NCBI GenBank assembly: GCA_025093985.1
Contig: JACAAK010000012.1
Location: 1-64,000, forward strand
Origin: Calvatia gigantea
Taxonomy: Eukaryota; Basidiomycota; Agaricomycetes; Agaricales; Lycoperdaceae
Reading direction: 5' to 3'
DNA length: 64,000 bases
The notes under the pieces were generated by a model. It saw only the letters and a program-made list of their open reading frames with translations. It was not told the DNA's origin and searched no databases. Shown one piece after another: positions 44,745-57,153 of the stretch; the first letter of the stretch is position 1; the number at the start of each line of letters is the position of its first letter. A program made the translations under genes and the position numbers.

Positions 44745-46135
44745 TCATACCTGACATTGATTCCAGACCTTCATCACATAGTCAGCCATTATTCGGTTCG
44801 TCTACTTCGATGGGTGGCTTTGATGGGTAAAACCATGAATACTTGTATCGCGCAGCAATGAGGAAATTTTACCCGGGGAACCAATAGAAATAGTGGTCGG
44901 GGTCATTGCACATCCCAATGGTCGTGCACCCCAGTTCCGCGGTACACCGAATGCAGGCGTCCGTGCTTGTATATCCAAATGCCCTGAAGCCCGGGGAATT
45001 TCCAAGGACTCCGTTCCAGATGTTCGCGAAGTTGACGAAGGATACATTGAGCTTGACGGGTTCTGGCGTGCTCGTAGTTGGCACGCCATCTTTGTGAAAT
45101 TCACTCAGGGCGGTGAAGATCATTTGCTTGAAGACTTCCCCAGAAGGCGCTGTTGTTCCACGACCATAAACGTCTAAGATCACGAAGTTTCGCGCATTGG
45201 TCGGGGGCGAGGCCAGTATTTTAATCTGTTCTTGGAGAGCCTGAGCTGCTTGTGGCATATGATCGCCATCGACTGTGGGAACGATTGGTCATGTGGTTTC
45301 CCCACGGAAATTCAGCTGACTGAGAGAAGCGAGATAATCGCTGAATATTCGTTTAAAGTTAAGAGGGCAAGTAGTGGGGAAGGTGGATCAGACGCACTTG
45401 ATGCCAAAGAACATACTGTAGAGCGTTGTGTTCGCGTTGAGATCGTGGCGTTGACCGAGGTATGTTTGCACTAAATCTGGTCAATACGAGGGCGGTAAAG
45501 AATTCTACACCTCTTATCCTGGTCGAGGAAATCAGCCTTTCGGGGATTGCTTGGCCAAAGTGCAAGGTAGATGCATGCTCCAGCTTGCTACCGCCCATGA
45601 GCTAGTTAGCATGCATGGGCCACACCTTGCAGAAATAGAAATAGGGAACCCAACCTACGGCGTAGTCCATGATGCTTGCTTCAATATCGTCCGCAACATA
45701 TTCGACCCACGTTAGGCCATTTGTAGACCTACCGCCAGCTAGCGGGTTCGGAGGTACCAAAATAGGTGGGTCTAATGGAGATCCATCAGACCTCTCACCA
45801 TCCGTATAACTATCCTGTGAAAGATATAAGGCAACTCCAGGAATCATGAATCAACTGTTATTCGCTTACACCGAATGATACAATTGTTTTGAACTCGTTA
45901 TAATCGATTCCTGCATTGATATCCGCTGTTGCTCCAAAGAGTTGTCCCGCACTGAGGGGTCACCTCGAGGTGAATACCATCGTTGTCGGAAGGCAAAGGA
46001 AACGGATTCTGGTCATCGCCTCCGCGAGCCACAACGCCTAGCAATCTCGGAGCCCAGAATAGGAGGATCATGGGCGGTGATCGAGAACAGGCGAGAGATA
46101 ACTGCGATAACGGTGGTGGTGTTCGGAAACATGGT
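44745..46135 (-). pseudogene. GDSL esterase/acetylesterase (CE16-like) with late stop codon
   Basis: On the minus strand the pieces read in order: IDYNEFKTIVSFG|DSYTDGERSDGSP (GDS motif, Ser nucleophile, near 45870-45790), GGRSTNGLTWVEYVADDIEASIMDYAVG, DLVQTYLGQRHDLNANTTLYSMFFGI and VDGDHMPQAAQALQEQIKILASPP. ARNFVILDVYGRGTTAPSGEVFKQM, GYTSTDACIRC and DPDHYFYWFPG|HPSK follow. The final Asp-x-x-His pair sits in the DPDHYF and HPSK region. After HPSK a TAG (44804-44802) interrupts, while the frame continues TNRIMADYVMKVWNQ to 44745. A CAG-to-TAG change is the simplest reading. Loss of about 18 residues may or may not inactivate it. It would be secreted and deacetylate plant wall xylan if intact; the signal peptide is not resolved. 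Confidence 0.65.
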
Positions 46136-47858
46136 ACACAGAACGCCAACTGAGCACTAAACGAACCCTGGAAGGTTGGCATACCCACAAGGAAAAGCAA
46201 TGGAGGGCAGCATTGTCCACCTGGACCCCACCTGGACCTGAGGTTCCCGTAATTGTGTTCAGTGTGTGAATGTCACGTGCTATACCAGTCTTAGCTGCGA
46301 ATTCAACCTGCCATCGCATAATCCAGCCGTTCTTCAGCTTCAGTGCCGAGGCGCTCTCTGCCGAGATGTAGATGGAAAAAGAAGTTCTTAATCAACAAGT
46401 AATCCCGTGGTTCGCACCAGGAAAGAATAGGTCGTTTCCAGAAAACGATCAGAGGAGGAGCCTCAAGGCAAGTTTCCCCTGTAGTCCTCCGAATCCTCTG
46501 TTGGGCTAGATCCTGGAACTTATTGCTCCACAGTGAAGTTGAGTTCGTATCACTCAACCCCTCTAAGCTTCCCTGGCCACTCCTTGGGTCACCTTGGGTC
46601 GTCAATAACTTGCACCACAGACACGAGGTTGTGATCGTGGAGACGCGACAGCCGCCAAAGGATGGACCATGGCAAGGCAAGAACAATTGGAAACCTTTTA
46701 GAAAGCCTTCACCAGCGCCCTGTCACACACTGAAATAAGCTAAATGGGGACAGCCTACCTGAACAGTTATTCTGATTCGACGTTGCGATTAGTTGCGCCA
46801 GGGGTACTGGCTACCCCCGTGTTACACCCCGAGTATCACGGGTACTGATCACTACCCCCCAACTCTCTACACTACAGCAATAGGTTGCGTCCGGATATAA
46901 GGTTGCCTACCATCGGAAAGCACCGATGCACGAATAGACCGCACTTTCGGCACTCGATCACGGCTTAAATTTCCAAATGGACCCCGATTTCAGCCATGTC
47001 TCCTTCTCCTCGTGATCGCCTCCTTCGTTTATCTTTCGCAAGAATAAATAGGCATAGACGTTCGGCGTTGTCAGGTGCTTTTGTGTCCGGATTGCTTCTG
47101 GGGTGGGAGCTGTCATCGACATGAGCATTTTCCTCTGGGCGGCCTGCGATAAATTAAACTATAAGCGGCTGTTGACGCGGTGGACTACCCAAGCATTTAG
47201 TTAGTGAAGTACGTTTAGTTCAACGCATCACCGCCCCAGGCCCAATCCTTACATAGAAGCGTCGCTTCCAGCCAACTACCTTTTGTGAATCGGTGAGCAC
47301 CCTTTCATTTCGCTGTGGATCATCTTTTGATCGCATATACCGTTACCTGAGGGGGATCAACCTATTCATGCTAAAACCCATGGTTTATTTGTCACGTTGT
47401 CCGCATCGAAAAGAGCAATGACATCGAACATCAATCCTGCTCTCGCCAAGACGTCCTGGCAGTCACGATATTTTTAGCACTGGGGGCAACCTTTATTCTT
47501 ATCTTTATTCCTCCCAGGTCAGGTCAAATGGTACGTGGGCGGTAGTCATATATCAGATGGCTTGCAATACTGATCCCACGAAGACAGTCGTTGCTACCAT
47601 TTATCACTAGCGCCTGCCGTCGGAACGACAAACGTCAGTTTGAGGATGAAGGGCAGAAACTACGCTGTCATGATATCTTGGCTGATACCACGCACCAATA
47701 CGGATATTAGAAACTTTTGCGCTATTTAACGGTGAAGAGAGACACGCATATACTTCAACATTTCTGCAAGCGGAAGTGCCCCAAGGTAAGGCCAGCCATC
47801 CCTTTATTGAGACGCTTTCGGGCTAACCAAACGTTAACAGGTTTTCTCAAAAAAAAAA
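46136..47858. other. Intergenic sequence
   Basis: A minus-strand frame (46686-46303) with moderately protein-like composition could be an upstream exon or a separate gene, but has no domain I recognise. The rest has no ORF of note. The last 100 bp before the HET-like gene end in a poly-A run directly before the ATG. Confidence 0.4.
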
Positions 47859-50348
47859 ATGCAATCACTTCAACCTGACCCTCTGCTTCCCTTCGCCGGG
47901 ATCCGAACACCCAATCTTCGGAGAGCATGGGCAATTGTTATGTCCCAAGTTCGACCGGGACGTCTGATTCGAGAGGACGAAGGCGTCAGAGGACCCCTCT
48001 GGTTTGGGTCTGACCCAAACAGTTCTCTCCACGTCCTGGCCAACGTTCTCCGCCTCTTAGCCGCTATTTTATTCGCTCCTGCGTGGATGTGGCTTCCTTC
48101 CTTTCCTAACCCTTGGCTCAAGGACTTCTTCAAGATATTTGTGTGGAGCCCGGAGTTGCCACAAGCACCTGAAGCCCTGCTCCTTGAGTCACCAGGCTCG
48201 ATGGAGAAGAAGACGACTGGAGACTACGCTGCAACGAGCTTCGAACCACGATGGCTGTTGGAAGTCCAGTTTCGCGGGGCAGAAATTGTTTCGCAGCGGC
48301 AGGTACGCTGCGAACGAGATGGAGCAGATCGCACAACACTTCAACGGATTGGGGACGTAGGATACACAGCGATCGGCTATCCGATGACGAGTGCAGAGCA
48401 ACTGTTCAGCGAATCTGGGGGGCGCCTTGACCCACAGACGGATCCTCAGCCCGACGGAAATAAGTACAGTCTCCGGAATCGCAAGAAGATTTCGCAGGCA
48501 CTGCTGGGTGAATACGCCAGAGCTCGTGTACAGAATAGGGGCAAGACAGATGGGGTGGAGTTTCTTTGGTTGGACGAGCTTTGCCTCTCGGATGATGGAG
48601 TGACGGAAGGCGAGGCATTGAGACAAAGAGATATAGAAGTCGGGAAGCTCGCGGATATATTTCGCGGTGCGAAGAGAGTTGCCGTCTTTTGTCACATCGT
48701 TGGCTGCGATCATACTGGAACTAATTGTCCGTGGGGCAATCGCTTGTTTACCCTTGGCGAGATCATGCATACTCCCCGAGTCCTCCGTCTGACGCGGACC
48801 CACGACACCGAACGAGACGAAAAAACACCAGCGACAGCTGTGGCGTTTATTTCTGGCCAAGAATTTCGCGCGGCAATGCAGGCACGGGCCGCAGAGGCCA
48901 AGAGGTGGCATCTCCACAATGTTTTACAGCAAGTAACAAACGTCAGCGGCGCCAGTTGGCAACTCACCATACATTCTTTCATTGTCGAGGCGGTGCGGCG
49001 AGTGGAAACCGACAACTTCACCTCTCTTAAGTTGTTGGGGAAAGCGTTGAATGGGTTATTACCGCGAAGATCTCAGTTGGCAGACCTGCAAGGGGTCGAC
49101 GGCTGGGCCGATTTGGCTTGGTTGTTGGAGCTAAACCAGGGCTATTACAATTCAGCGGCTCTTGCGGCAATATGCAAGCTCTCCGACCCGCACGTCAACA
49201 GCTACAGGTGGTGGGGAAAGCCTATCATGCCGAAGGAAGGATGCGAACGACTTGATCCGCTGGTCACCACCATCCCTACCAAGTTCCGGGACGAGAAAAC
49301 CGGCTCCGTTGTTCCAGTACTAACCTTTGTTGGTCCCAAGACCATTCCACTTGACGATATGCTTCAGAGAGATTCTGGAGCTTTGGAGCGTCAGGCGGAG
49401 ATGGCAAGTCTGAGATTTTGGGCCCGGCTTTCATGGGCGTTCATTACTTTCCTTGGTTTCGTCCTGGCAGGGGCCATTGGAGGAGTGGGCACGCTGCTCT
49501 ATTATATCGGAAGCATCTTATATGTCACCCTTCAGCTGATGGTTGGAACGATTTACGTGCGAAAGGACAAGTGGGTTGTCGTTGAAGACTATAGGGCTCC
49601 GGGCCGAGATGCCTATCGGTTCCTTCAATCTAGGGATCCGAGTTATAGGAGGGGAGTAGAATGGGGTTCGCAACAACTCGCTCCCGCGTGGGATGTTCCC
49701 TACGTGATGGAACCCCGGACGTTTCAAGGAACGGCGCATCCTTACCCTGTGACACTCATCGACCTCAGCACAGGCATGATTGTCAGGACCATAGTGACTA
49801 GCCGCCCGAATAACATGGCCGTCCTTGCCATCCACGGTAACGGGATTACCTGTATGCTTTTGGATCGTGATATTAAAGCCCAGGTGGAGACTATTTCTGT
49901 GAAGGTCGGCATGACGAATCTTCCTTCCTACACCCTATCGCAAGCTATTCGATCAGGAAGCATCCACGTAGGAGGCCATGCTTCCAGGCAGACACGCCCC
50001 CCCGTTCCATTCCTCACTTGGGTCCGGGGAACAATCTCAGCAGAAAGTCCCGAGGAGACGCGGCGATACATGTTAAACACCCTTAATGCGAAACGCTTAT
50101 CCTCGGGCCTCGGACCGCAGCTCGCTCCTACGGCCAGTATCTCGTCCACGTCTCCTATCTTTCGGCCTTCAGAAGCCCACCTACCATATCGGAAGGATAC
50201 GGATTCCTTGGTAACAACTGTTACTGAGGACTCCCCCGACTGGAAAAGTCAGATAGATCACGATGAAGCTCCACCTGTAACTTCTAGATATCGCGGGAGG
50301 GCAGGGGTGCAATGGTTCCCGGAGAGGAGGGGAGTAGAAAATGTTTAA
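47859..50348 (+). CDS. HET-domain-like membrane protein
   Basis: A single intronless frame encodes 829 residues, unusual beside its intron-rich neighbours. Residues about 225-310 contain FLWLDELCLSDDG...RQRDIEVGKLADIFRGAKRVAVFCH. These match the 'W-x-D-x-x-C ... Q/I-x-x-M-x-x-I-Y-x-x-A' order of HET (heterokaryon incompatibility) domains, though with substitutions (LDELCL for IDxLCI). A hydrophobic hairpin lies at about residues 518-560 (FITFLGFVLAGAIGGVGTLLYYIGSILYVTLQLMVG), so it is probably anchored in a membrane. The C-terminal half is unrelated to anything I know. Such proteins can trigger cell death on non-self fusion, but this role is only inferred. Confidence 0.6.
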   Translation: MQSLQPDPLLPFAGIRTPNLRRAWAIVMSQVRPGRLIREDEGVRGPLWFGSDPNSSLHVLANVLRLLAAILFAPAWMWLPSFPNPWLKDFFKIFVWSPELPQAPEALLLESPGSMEKKTTGDYAATSFEPRWLLEVQFRGAEIVSQRQVRCERDGADRTTLQRIGDVGYTAIGYPMTSAEQLFSESGGRLDPQTDPQPDGNKYSLRNRKKISQALLGEYARARVQNRGKTDGVEFLWLDELCLSDDGVTEGEALRQRDIEVGKLADIFRGAKRVAVFCHIVGCDHTGTNCPWGNRLFTLGEIMHTPRVLRLTRTHDTERDEKTPATAVAFISGQEFRAAMQARAAEAKRWHLHNVLQQVTNVSGASWQLTIHSFIVEAVRRVETDNFTSLKLLGKALNGLLPRRSQLADLQGVDGWADLAWLLELNQGYYNSAALAAICKLSDPHVNSYRWWGKPIMPKEGCERLDPLVTTIPTKFRDEKTGSVVPVLTFVGPKTIPLDDMLQRDSGALERQAEMASLRFWARLSWAFITFLGFVLAGAIGGVGTLLYYIGSILYVTLQLMVGTIYVRKDKWVVVEDYRAPGRDAYRFLQSRDPSYRRGVEWGSQQLAPAWDVPYVMEPRTFQGTAHPYPVTLIDLSTGMIVRTIVTSRPNNMAVLAIHGNGITCMLLDRDIKAQVETISVKVGMTNLPSYTLSQAIRSGSIHVGGHASRQTRPPVPFLTWVRGTISAESPEETRRYMLNTLNAKRLSSGLGPQLAPTASISSTSPIFRPSEAHLPYRKDTDSLVTTVTEDSPDWKSQIDHDEAPPVTSRYRGRAGVQWFPERRGVENV

Positions 50349-52055
50349 CTATTTTAACTTTCGATAATACTTGTCGCTCCTTCTGGACTTGAAACTCCCG
50401 GTCGATTTTCTGATTATTGTACTGTACTGGGGAAATGTAATAATAATATCAAAAATGAAACTAACAGCGCCCCTCCGGTGGGCGTCTCCCCGTGGGTTTC
50501 GCAGCCTCGTGGTTTCCATTGCCCGTTGGAAAGTCGAGACGCGAGTGGAGATGCGGCGAAAGCGAGCTAAGTCATTGACGACCGTGGTGCATGTCCCCAA
50601 CCTGGATGGTCCCACCTTATGTGCGATGATCGGCCAAATTCTTGCGTGGTTGAACGTAAAGATGAGATGATCCTGTCAGAGGCTCGTTAACGCTTTTTGT
50701 GTATCCACTTCAAGAGATGCGAATCTCATAAGCCTCCAAGTCAGAGTTTACAGCTGGCCACAGCTCCAACCCAATGCCTTATACTGTCCTCAATGAAACG
50801 CGCCTGACCTCGAACTTCAGCTTCTTCGGGAATCCAGGTTTGAGGTTTCTTTCATCAAGGCTGACCACATGGCCCCAAAATGATTATGGTTTTCGTGCGG
50901 TATTACCGCTTGCTACCTGTGTTCTGTGCTGGGCGCAACGGCGTTACGAACCTCTCATGGACGGTCTTGCCTCCCCGTAACTTTGGGTCACGGGAACTAT
51001 CAAATTGGTTGACCACAACTCAATGTTCCATTGCCGATCAAAACATCATAGATACGACGCTTACAACCCTGGTCTCCACTAACATTCAAAATGTTCCTCC
51101 CAAGCCGTCAAGAAATCAAGGTACTAAGAGACATATGTTGTCTCTCACCTTAATACCTGAACCAAAGAGGCGATCGAAGTCTATAAGTTGTTAGTTGGTA
51201 GCGTCATCTATAAGTATATCCTTGTAACAATTGGGCTGCGAACCTAATCTTAGTTTCTTTGTCGACCAGGGACAATTACGGTATTTTCGTGTATCCTATC
51301 GGCATTGGTTTCAGATGTTGTTAATGAACCAGGAGAACAATTTCTTGAAGGGATTCCGTGAGAGCGTGGCAGTCTGTCGATCTTCTATTTGGAGGGGGGA
51401 GCGCCCCAGCTTAGGAGAAACTTGTAAAGGTGACTTAAGTTGTTGACTTCCACGTCCAACCATATTATGTGCTCCTTCCTTCGAATATCATCAAGTATGA
51501 ACAACTCGATGGGTGGCAAAAGTCACTAGCAAGCTTTGGTTGGGGCAGGAGGTCACCCTTTTTAGTAAGTAGATGGGAAGGCAACCCCAAAAAACCGCAA
51601 TTTTTTTTTCTTCACACTTGCACTGCTCACGGGATTCGAACTATCCAGAAAATGTACAGAAAGTATTCTGATGCAAAGTGTGTATTGTAATGGTGGACAG
51701 GGAGCAAGATACACTCTCAATTTGCAGAAGCGAGCTGGAAAATCTTTGGTTTGGCAAGAACTGAGCGCACTTTAACCCCCCCCCCATTTGTGCAAGTGTT
51801 GGGATCTGGGCTTTCACACGCCCAGCCAACCTCAGGCCTCGGTTTCCCCTTTTGACTTGCCCGCAGCAAATCAACACAAGCTGGCGCTGAAGCGCTGATC
51901 ACCATCAGAATTCAGATTCAGGTTTCCCAGTGGTTTCCCTCGTTGAATGGCTGTTACTGGCCCGTGCCTTCATGGAAGTGAGTCATGGTTCCTAAAAAAA
52001 ACTTCCACCATATATATGTCCTGATGACTCCAGCCCTACGTTTTGAACACGTCCC
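50349..52055. other. Intergenic sequence
   Basis: About 1.7 kb. Short frames (for example 50371-50670, 50880-51194) lack domains. Homopolymer runs (nine A/T-type at 51600, a run of C near 51775) and a CACACTTGCACTGC stretch occur. No gene, RNA or mobile end is supported. Confidence 0.4.
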
Positions 52056-55000
52056 ATGAAGTGGAGAAACAACGACCGCCGGAAGAAGGAAGAACAAGCG
52101 GTGGTTGGTCGTAAGGACACGGAGAAGTCTGCAGATGATGCCCTCATTCCCGCTGTTTCTTTCTTTCAGCTGTTTAGGTGACTTCTTTGTGTTGGTCTGA
52201 CGGCTTTTCGTTAATCACCTGGGCAGATATTCTACTCCGTTCGACATTTTCCTTGACGTCGCTGGAGTCGCCACGGCCGCAGCTGCAGGCGCGGCTCAGG
52301 TACGTCGCACCGCAATTTTTGCCAGCCAGCCAACTAGGTAGTTGATGTAACGGTAGCCCATACTAGCCCTTCTGTTTGGTGCCCTTGCCAAGAACTTCGT
52401 TGCGTTCGCGACAACGCTCAAGCTTTTCCAGGATGGAACTGCAACAGCGAATGATCTGAAGGCCGCAACACACGAGTTTCGCCGATCGGCCAGTTTAAAC
52501 GCCCTTTACTTCGTGATTGCAGGTATGATTCCTATCGCATATGCTCTCGCATCCCTCAAATAACAAATCCCAGGAATCATTGTCTTGGTCTGCACGTTTG
52601 TTTATATGTATGCATGGACGTATACATCGGAGGTAAACGCAAAACGCATTCGGGAACACTATTTGCGAGCAGTTCTTCGGCAGGATGTCGAGTATTTTGA
52701 CGAGGTTGGAGCAGGAGAGGTTGCTACGAGGATACAATCAGACACTCGTATGTATTCGCTCTTCCTCAAATCATCAAAATCACTTAACATTATCCTTCAT
52801 AGACCTCGTTCAGCGAGGGATATCCGAAAAAGTCCCGATGATCTTCCAACTTATGAGCTCATTCATCGCTGGCTTTGTGCTTGCGTTCACCCAATCTTGG
52901 CGTCTCGCACTCGCTATGTGTTCAATCGTTCCTGTCATCGTCATAACCGGCGCAGTGATGAGCAAGTTCATGACCCGTTACACTCAGTGAGCACTGCCTC
53001 CCCTCCCAAGCTCGCCATCCACTTATGAATTTTTAGAATGTCCACTGATGGTATAGGCAGCGCTGGTAGCATAGCGGAAGAATCCATATCAACCATAAGA
53101 ACAGCCAAGGCCTTCGGCATTCAAACCAGCCTCGGCAGTTTGTTCGATGATAAGGTTGTCCACTGCCGGTCGCTGTGATATGAAACTGGCTTTTGCGCAA
53201 GGTTTCGCTTTTGCGGCTTTCTTTTTTGTCAGTTATGCCTCAGTATGGACTTGGTAAGGCTGGCGTTTTTCCTGGCGGTCAGAACATGTCACTAAAGCGA
53301 GACAGCCTTTTCCCTCGGGACGACACTTATTAATAGAGGTCTCGGTACGCATCTCGCTGATATCCCAGCCTAGCTTCTCACTGACCTGGTTATCTATCCA
53401 GCCGATGTCGGTCAAGTTATAACAACGTTCATGTCGATTTTCATCGGGGCTTTTTCAATGACCGCTGCAGGCCCCGAAATAGTCGGTATGCCATTTCTGT
53501 TAATCCTTGTCACTTTTCTCACATTCGATTACAGCAATCACATCCGCACAGGGTGCCTGCTGCTAAACTTTTTGCAACGATTGAGCGAACGCCCAAGATC
53601 GATTCCTCCAGCCCATCCGGCGACAAACCCTCAACTGTTCAGGGCGAAATAACACTTACAGACGTGACTTTTGCGTATCCCTCTCGTCCCGACCTAACAG
53701 TACTCCATGGCATTTCCATGGCGTTCACAGCCGGAAAATCCTACGCTCTAGTCGGGCCTTCTGGTTCCGGAAAATCAACCGTCATCGCACTTTTGGAGCG
53801 CTTCTACGACCCGAAATCGGGGACTGTTGTAGCTGGACGGCGTTGATCCTTAACGGTGCTCAACATCAAGTGGCTCCGCAGCCAAATCGGATTAGTTTCG
53901 CAAGAACCTATATTGTTCAGCACATCCGTCAGAAATAACGTAGAGTTTGGGCTTGCTGGGTCCGCGCACGAGTTCGCTTCAGAGGAGGAAAAGTTCGAGT
54001 TGATCAAGAAGGCAGTGTATAAAGGCCAACGCGTACGAGTTTATTGCAAGGTTACCCAAGGGATATGATACATTGGTTGGGGAACGCGGATTTATGTTAT
54101 CTGGCGGGCAAAAACAGCGTGTAGCAATTGCTCGTGCGATCGTCGCCGACCCTCGAATTCTCTTACTCGACGAAGCTACCAGTGCCCTGGACACACAATC
54201 TGAAGAACTTGTGCAAGATGCATTGTCGAAGGCATCCGAAGGTATCGTGTTCTATATCTGTGGCCTGTAATAACTCATTTGCTGACCAATACCACAAGGT
54301 CGCACCACTGTTACAATCGCTCATCGTCTCTCCACCATCAAGAATGCGGACAAGATATACGTAATGAGCGAAGGAAAGGTTGTTGAAGAAGGCTCGCATG
54401 AAGACTTAATGGCCCTCGATAGCGTCTACTCTCGACTTGTTGAAGCCCAAGGCCTGAAGAAGCAAACTGGAGAGACATCAACACCTGCCAGAGCCAACAC
54501 ACCGACTCCTCAAACCGTGGAATCCCTGGTCAAGGAGCATCATCACAAAGACCATCTGAGCGAGAAGGAAGTGTTGCATGAAGTAGCTCCGACATCCCCA
54601 GAGAAGAAAGCGAATGTCGTATAGTACCTTGTACCTGGCCAAGCGGATGGGTGACTTGGTCAAAGACCAATGGTTGAAATTCGCGGTTGGATGGCTACTG
54701 TCCATTGGTTCGTGAAAATCTTACCTATATTCTGCTTTCTCATCCTCCACCAGTGACTGGCCTTATCTACCCCGCTTTCGGTATCATCTACTCCTTCAGT
54801 ATCGAAGGATTCGCCTGAACCAGACTGCGCACGTTCGGCGAGTACGAGGTGATCGGAACGCTCTGTGGTACGGGAAAACCAAGCACCTCGCTGTCTACAG
54901 TCAGTCTCACCTCGGATTATAGGTTTTTCATTATATCAATCATTTCCGGAATCACGATGGGTGGCCAGAACTATTTCCTTTCAAGTGCAGCCGCTGCACT

Positions 55001-57153
55001 GACGGCGAGATTGAGGAAGCTCAGCTTTCGAGCAGTAATAAACCAAGATAGTAAGTGCTCGAACCCGATCAACAACGAAAGCTAATCAGCGAGTTAGTTG
55101 AATTCTTTGATGACGAGAAGAATACTGTTAGTTCTCCAGGTCTGGGTATCAATCAGTCCCCGCTGACAGTGAATCGTTATTAGTCTGGCGTATTAACAGC
55201 CCGTATCAACGCAGATCCAGGAAAAGTAAACGGCCTGGCTGGGATTACCTTGGGAACGTAGGTCCCATTCCCGCTCCGTTTAACATATGCATTTAGTTAC
55301 ACATTGGAAAAGGATTATTCAGAGTTTGTCCACGATAGTAGCCGCCGTTGTTCTTGGTCTAGCCATCGTTTGGAAGGTTGGCCTGGTCGGCATGGGTGAG
55401 TGGTGGAATTCATTTGCCGTTCGTCACACCATTAAGAACCCTTGAAGCTTGTATGCCTTTTCTCCTCTCAACAGGATACACAAGTCTGGTAAATATAATC
55501 CTCGCTCCGATGCTCATCCTTGTTCATTCATTGTTGTGAACCCAGCGTGTTGTCATGCTCAAAGACGCACAGAACAAAGAAGCACACGCTCAGTCCGCAC
55601 AAATAGCCTGTGAATCAACTGCTGCGATCCGGACTGTCGCTGCTTTGACCCGTGAGGAGGGATGTCTCCAAGAATACCGGTCGAACCTCGAGATACCCCT
55701 CAAAAGGGCCATAAAATCGGGTGCACTGAGTACTTTTATCTACGCTTTTCTCTCAAGCCGCAGTGTTTTTCGTAATCGCCCTGATCTTTTGGTACGGCTC
55801 GTTGCTCTTTTCGCGTTTGGAGATTACCCTCTTCGAATTGTTTGTCGCACTAATGGTAAGTTATTGCGAGCTGGGTGCTACATAATTCTCTTAAATACGC
55901 CAACAGGCGACGACTTTCGGTGCTTTACAAGCAGGGGCCATGTTTCAATTCGCGCCCGACATGTCAGCCGCTAGAACTGCTGCTTCCGATATAATTACAC
56001 TCCTGGATTCACCCACAACGATCGAACGACGTATGGATGGTTCCGCGGATGAAAAGATCCCTAGATCCACGGAACGACTCGAAGGCAGGATAGAGGCGAA
56101 AGATATACACTTTGACTATCCCACAAGACCGAACCTTCCGGTCTTGAAAGGTGTTGATTTTACAGTCGAACCCGGTCAATACATAGCGTTCGTTGGCGCG
56201 AGTGGATCCGGAAAGAGCACCATGTAAGCGAATTTCATTTGTCGCTGGTTCTGAACTGAATTATTGTTGTTACTAGAGTCCAACTGCTTCAACGCTTCTA
56301 CGATGTTACCTCCGGCGCTATCTATGTGAGCGAAACCCAGTCTGGCATCCGAAAATCACACTACATACGATCCATCCTAGATCGACAACCACCCACTAAG
56401 AGACTTGGACCTCATACTTTACAGAGAAGATGTCGCCCTGGTTTCGCAAGAGCCAACACTTTACTCTGGATCCATTAGATTCAATATTCTCCTTGGGGCG
56501 ACAAAACCCCACTCAGAGGTTACTCAAGAGGAAATTGAAGAAGCGTGCAGGCAAGCCAATATCTTGGAGTTCATACAGGGGCTCCCTGAGTAGATCCCTT
56601 CCTATCTTGTGAGCAAGTGCGTGCCTGACCCCATCCACAGCGGATTCGATACTGCAGTAGGCAACAAGGGGTCTCAGCTCTCCGGCGGACAAAAACGTTC
56701 GTACCTTCTTTCTGTTTAGCTTGGAACAAAATCACTCAAAAACCTACCAGAACGTATCGCCATTGCTCGGGCACTCATTCGAGACCCGAAGATATTACTC
56801 CTTGACGAGGTATGACAACACATTTGCTAACTCTGCTGGTAGTTGATTTCAAACGGACACAGGCTACATCTGCGCTGGATTCTGCCTCTGAGCAAGTAGT
56901 CCAGGCTGCACTCGACAGAGCAGCGAAGGGAAGAACAACAATTGCAATTGCCCATCGATTGTCAACTATTCAAGATGCGGACAAGATGTGAGCCGCTGAT
57001 ACCCTTACCTTCCGATATGCTTTTAACTTATCAAACGTCAGCTTTTTTATTAAGAATGGACACATCAGTGAATCCGGAACACATAATGAATTACTGTCAC
57101 TACGAGGAGATTATCACAGTTACGTCCAGCTGCAGACCCTCCAGCAAAATTAA
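52056..57153 (+). pseudogene. Full-size ABCB/MDR-type transporter with several frameshifts
   Basis: The start MKWRNNDRRKKEEQ leads through transmembrane domain 1 (YSTPFDIFLDVAGVATAAAAG; ...GAGEVATRIQSDT) to nucleotide-binding domain 1. There GPSGSGKST (Walker A, 53757-53783), [14 protein letters not shown] (signature) and [12 protein letters not shown] (Walker B) are present. Transmembrane domain 2 and domain 2 follow (GASGSGKST at 56196-56222, [30 protein letters not shown]), ending LQTLQQN. Breaks are visible: frame changes near 53828-53850, an extra A near 54018, a one-base shift near 54612 and several in 54800-54880. The two-domain layout matches P-glycoprotein/Ste6-type exporters. Multiple breaks argue for a pseudogene, or for errors in the assembly. 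Confidence 0.75.

Noticed and set aside
51610..51660. ctcacgggattcgaactatcc, resembling the T-arm of a tRNA on the minus strand
   Set aside because: The five-base T-stem does not pair, and no acceptor stem or anticodon arm can be drawn around it.
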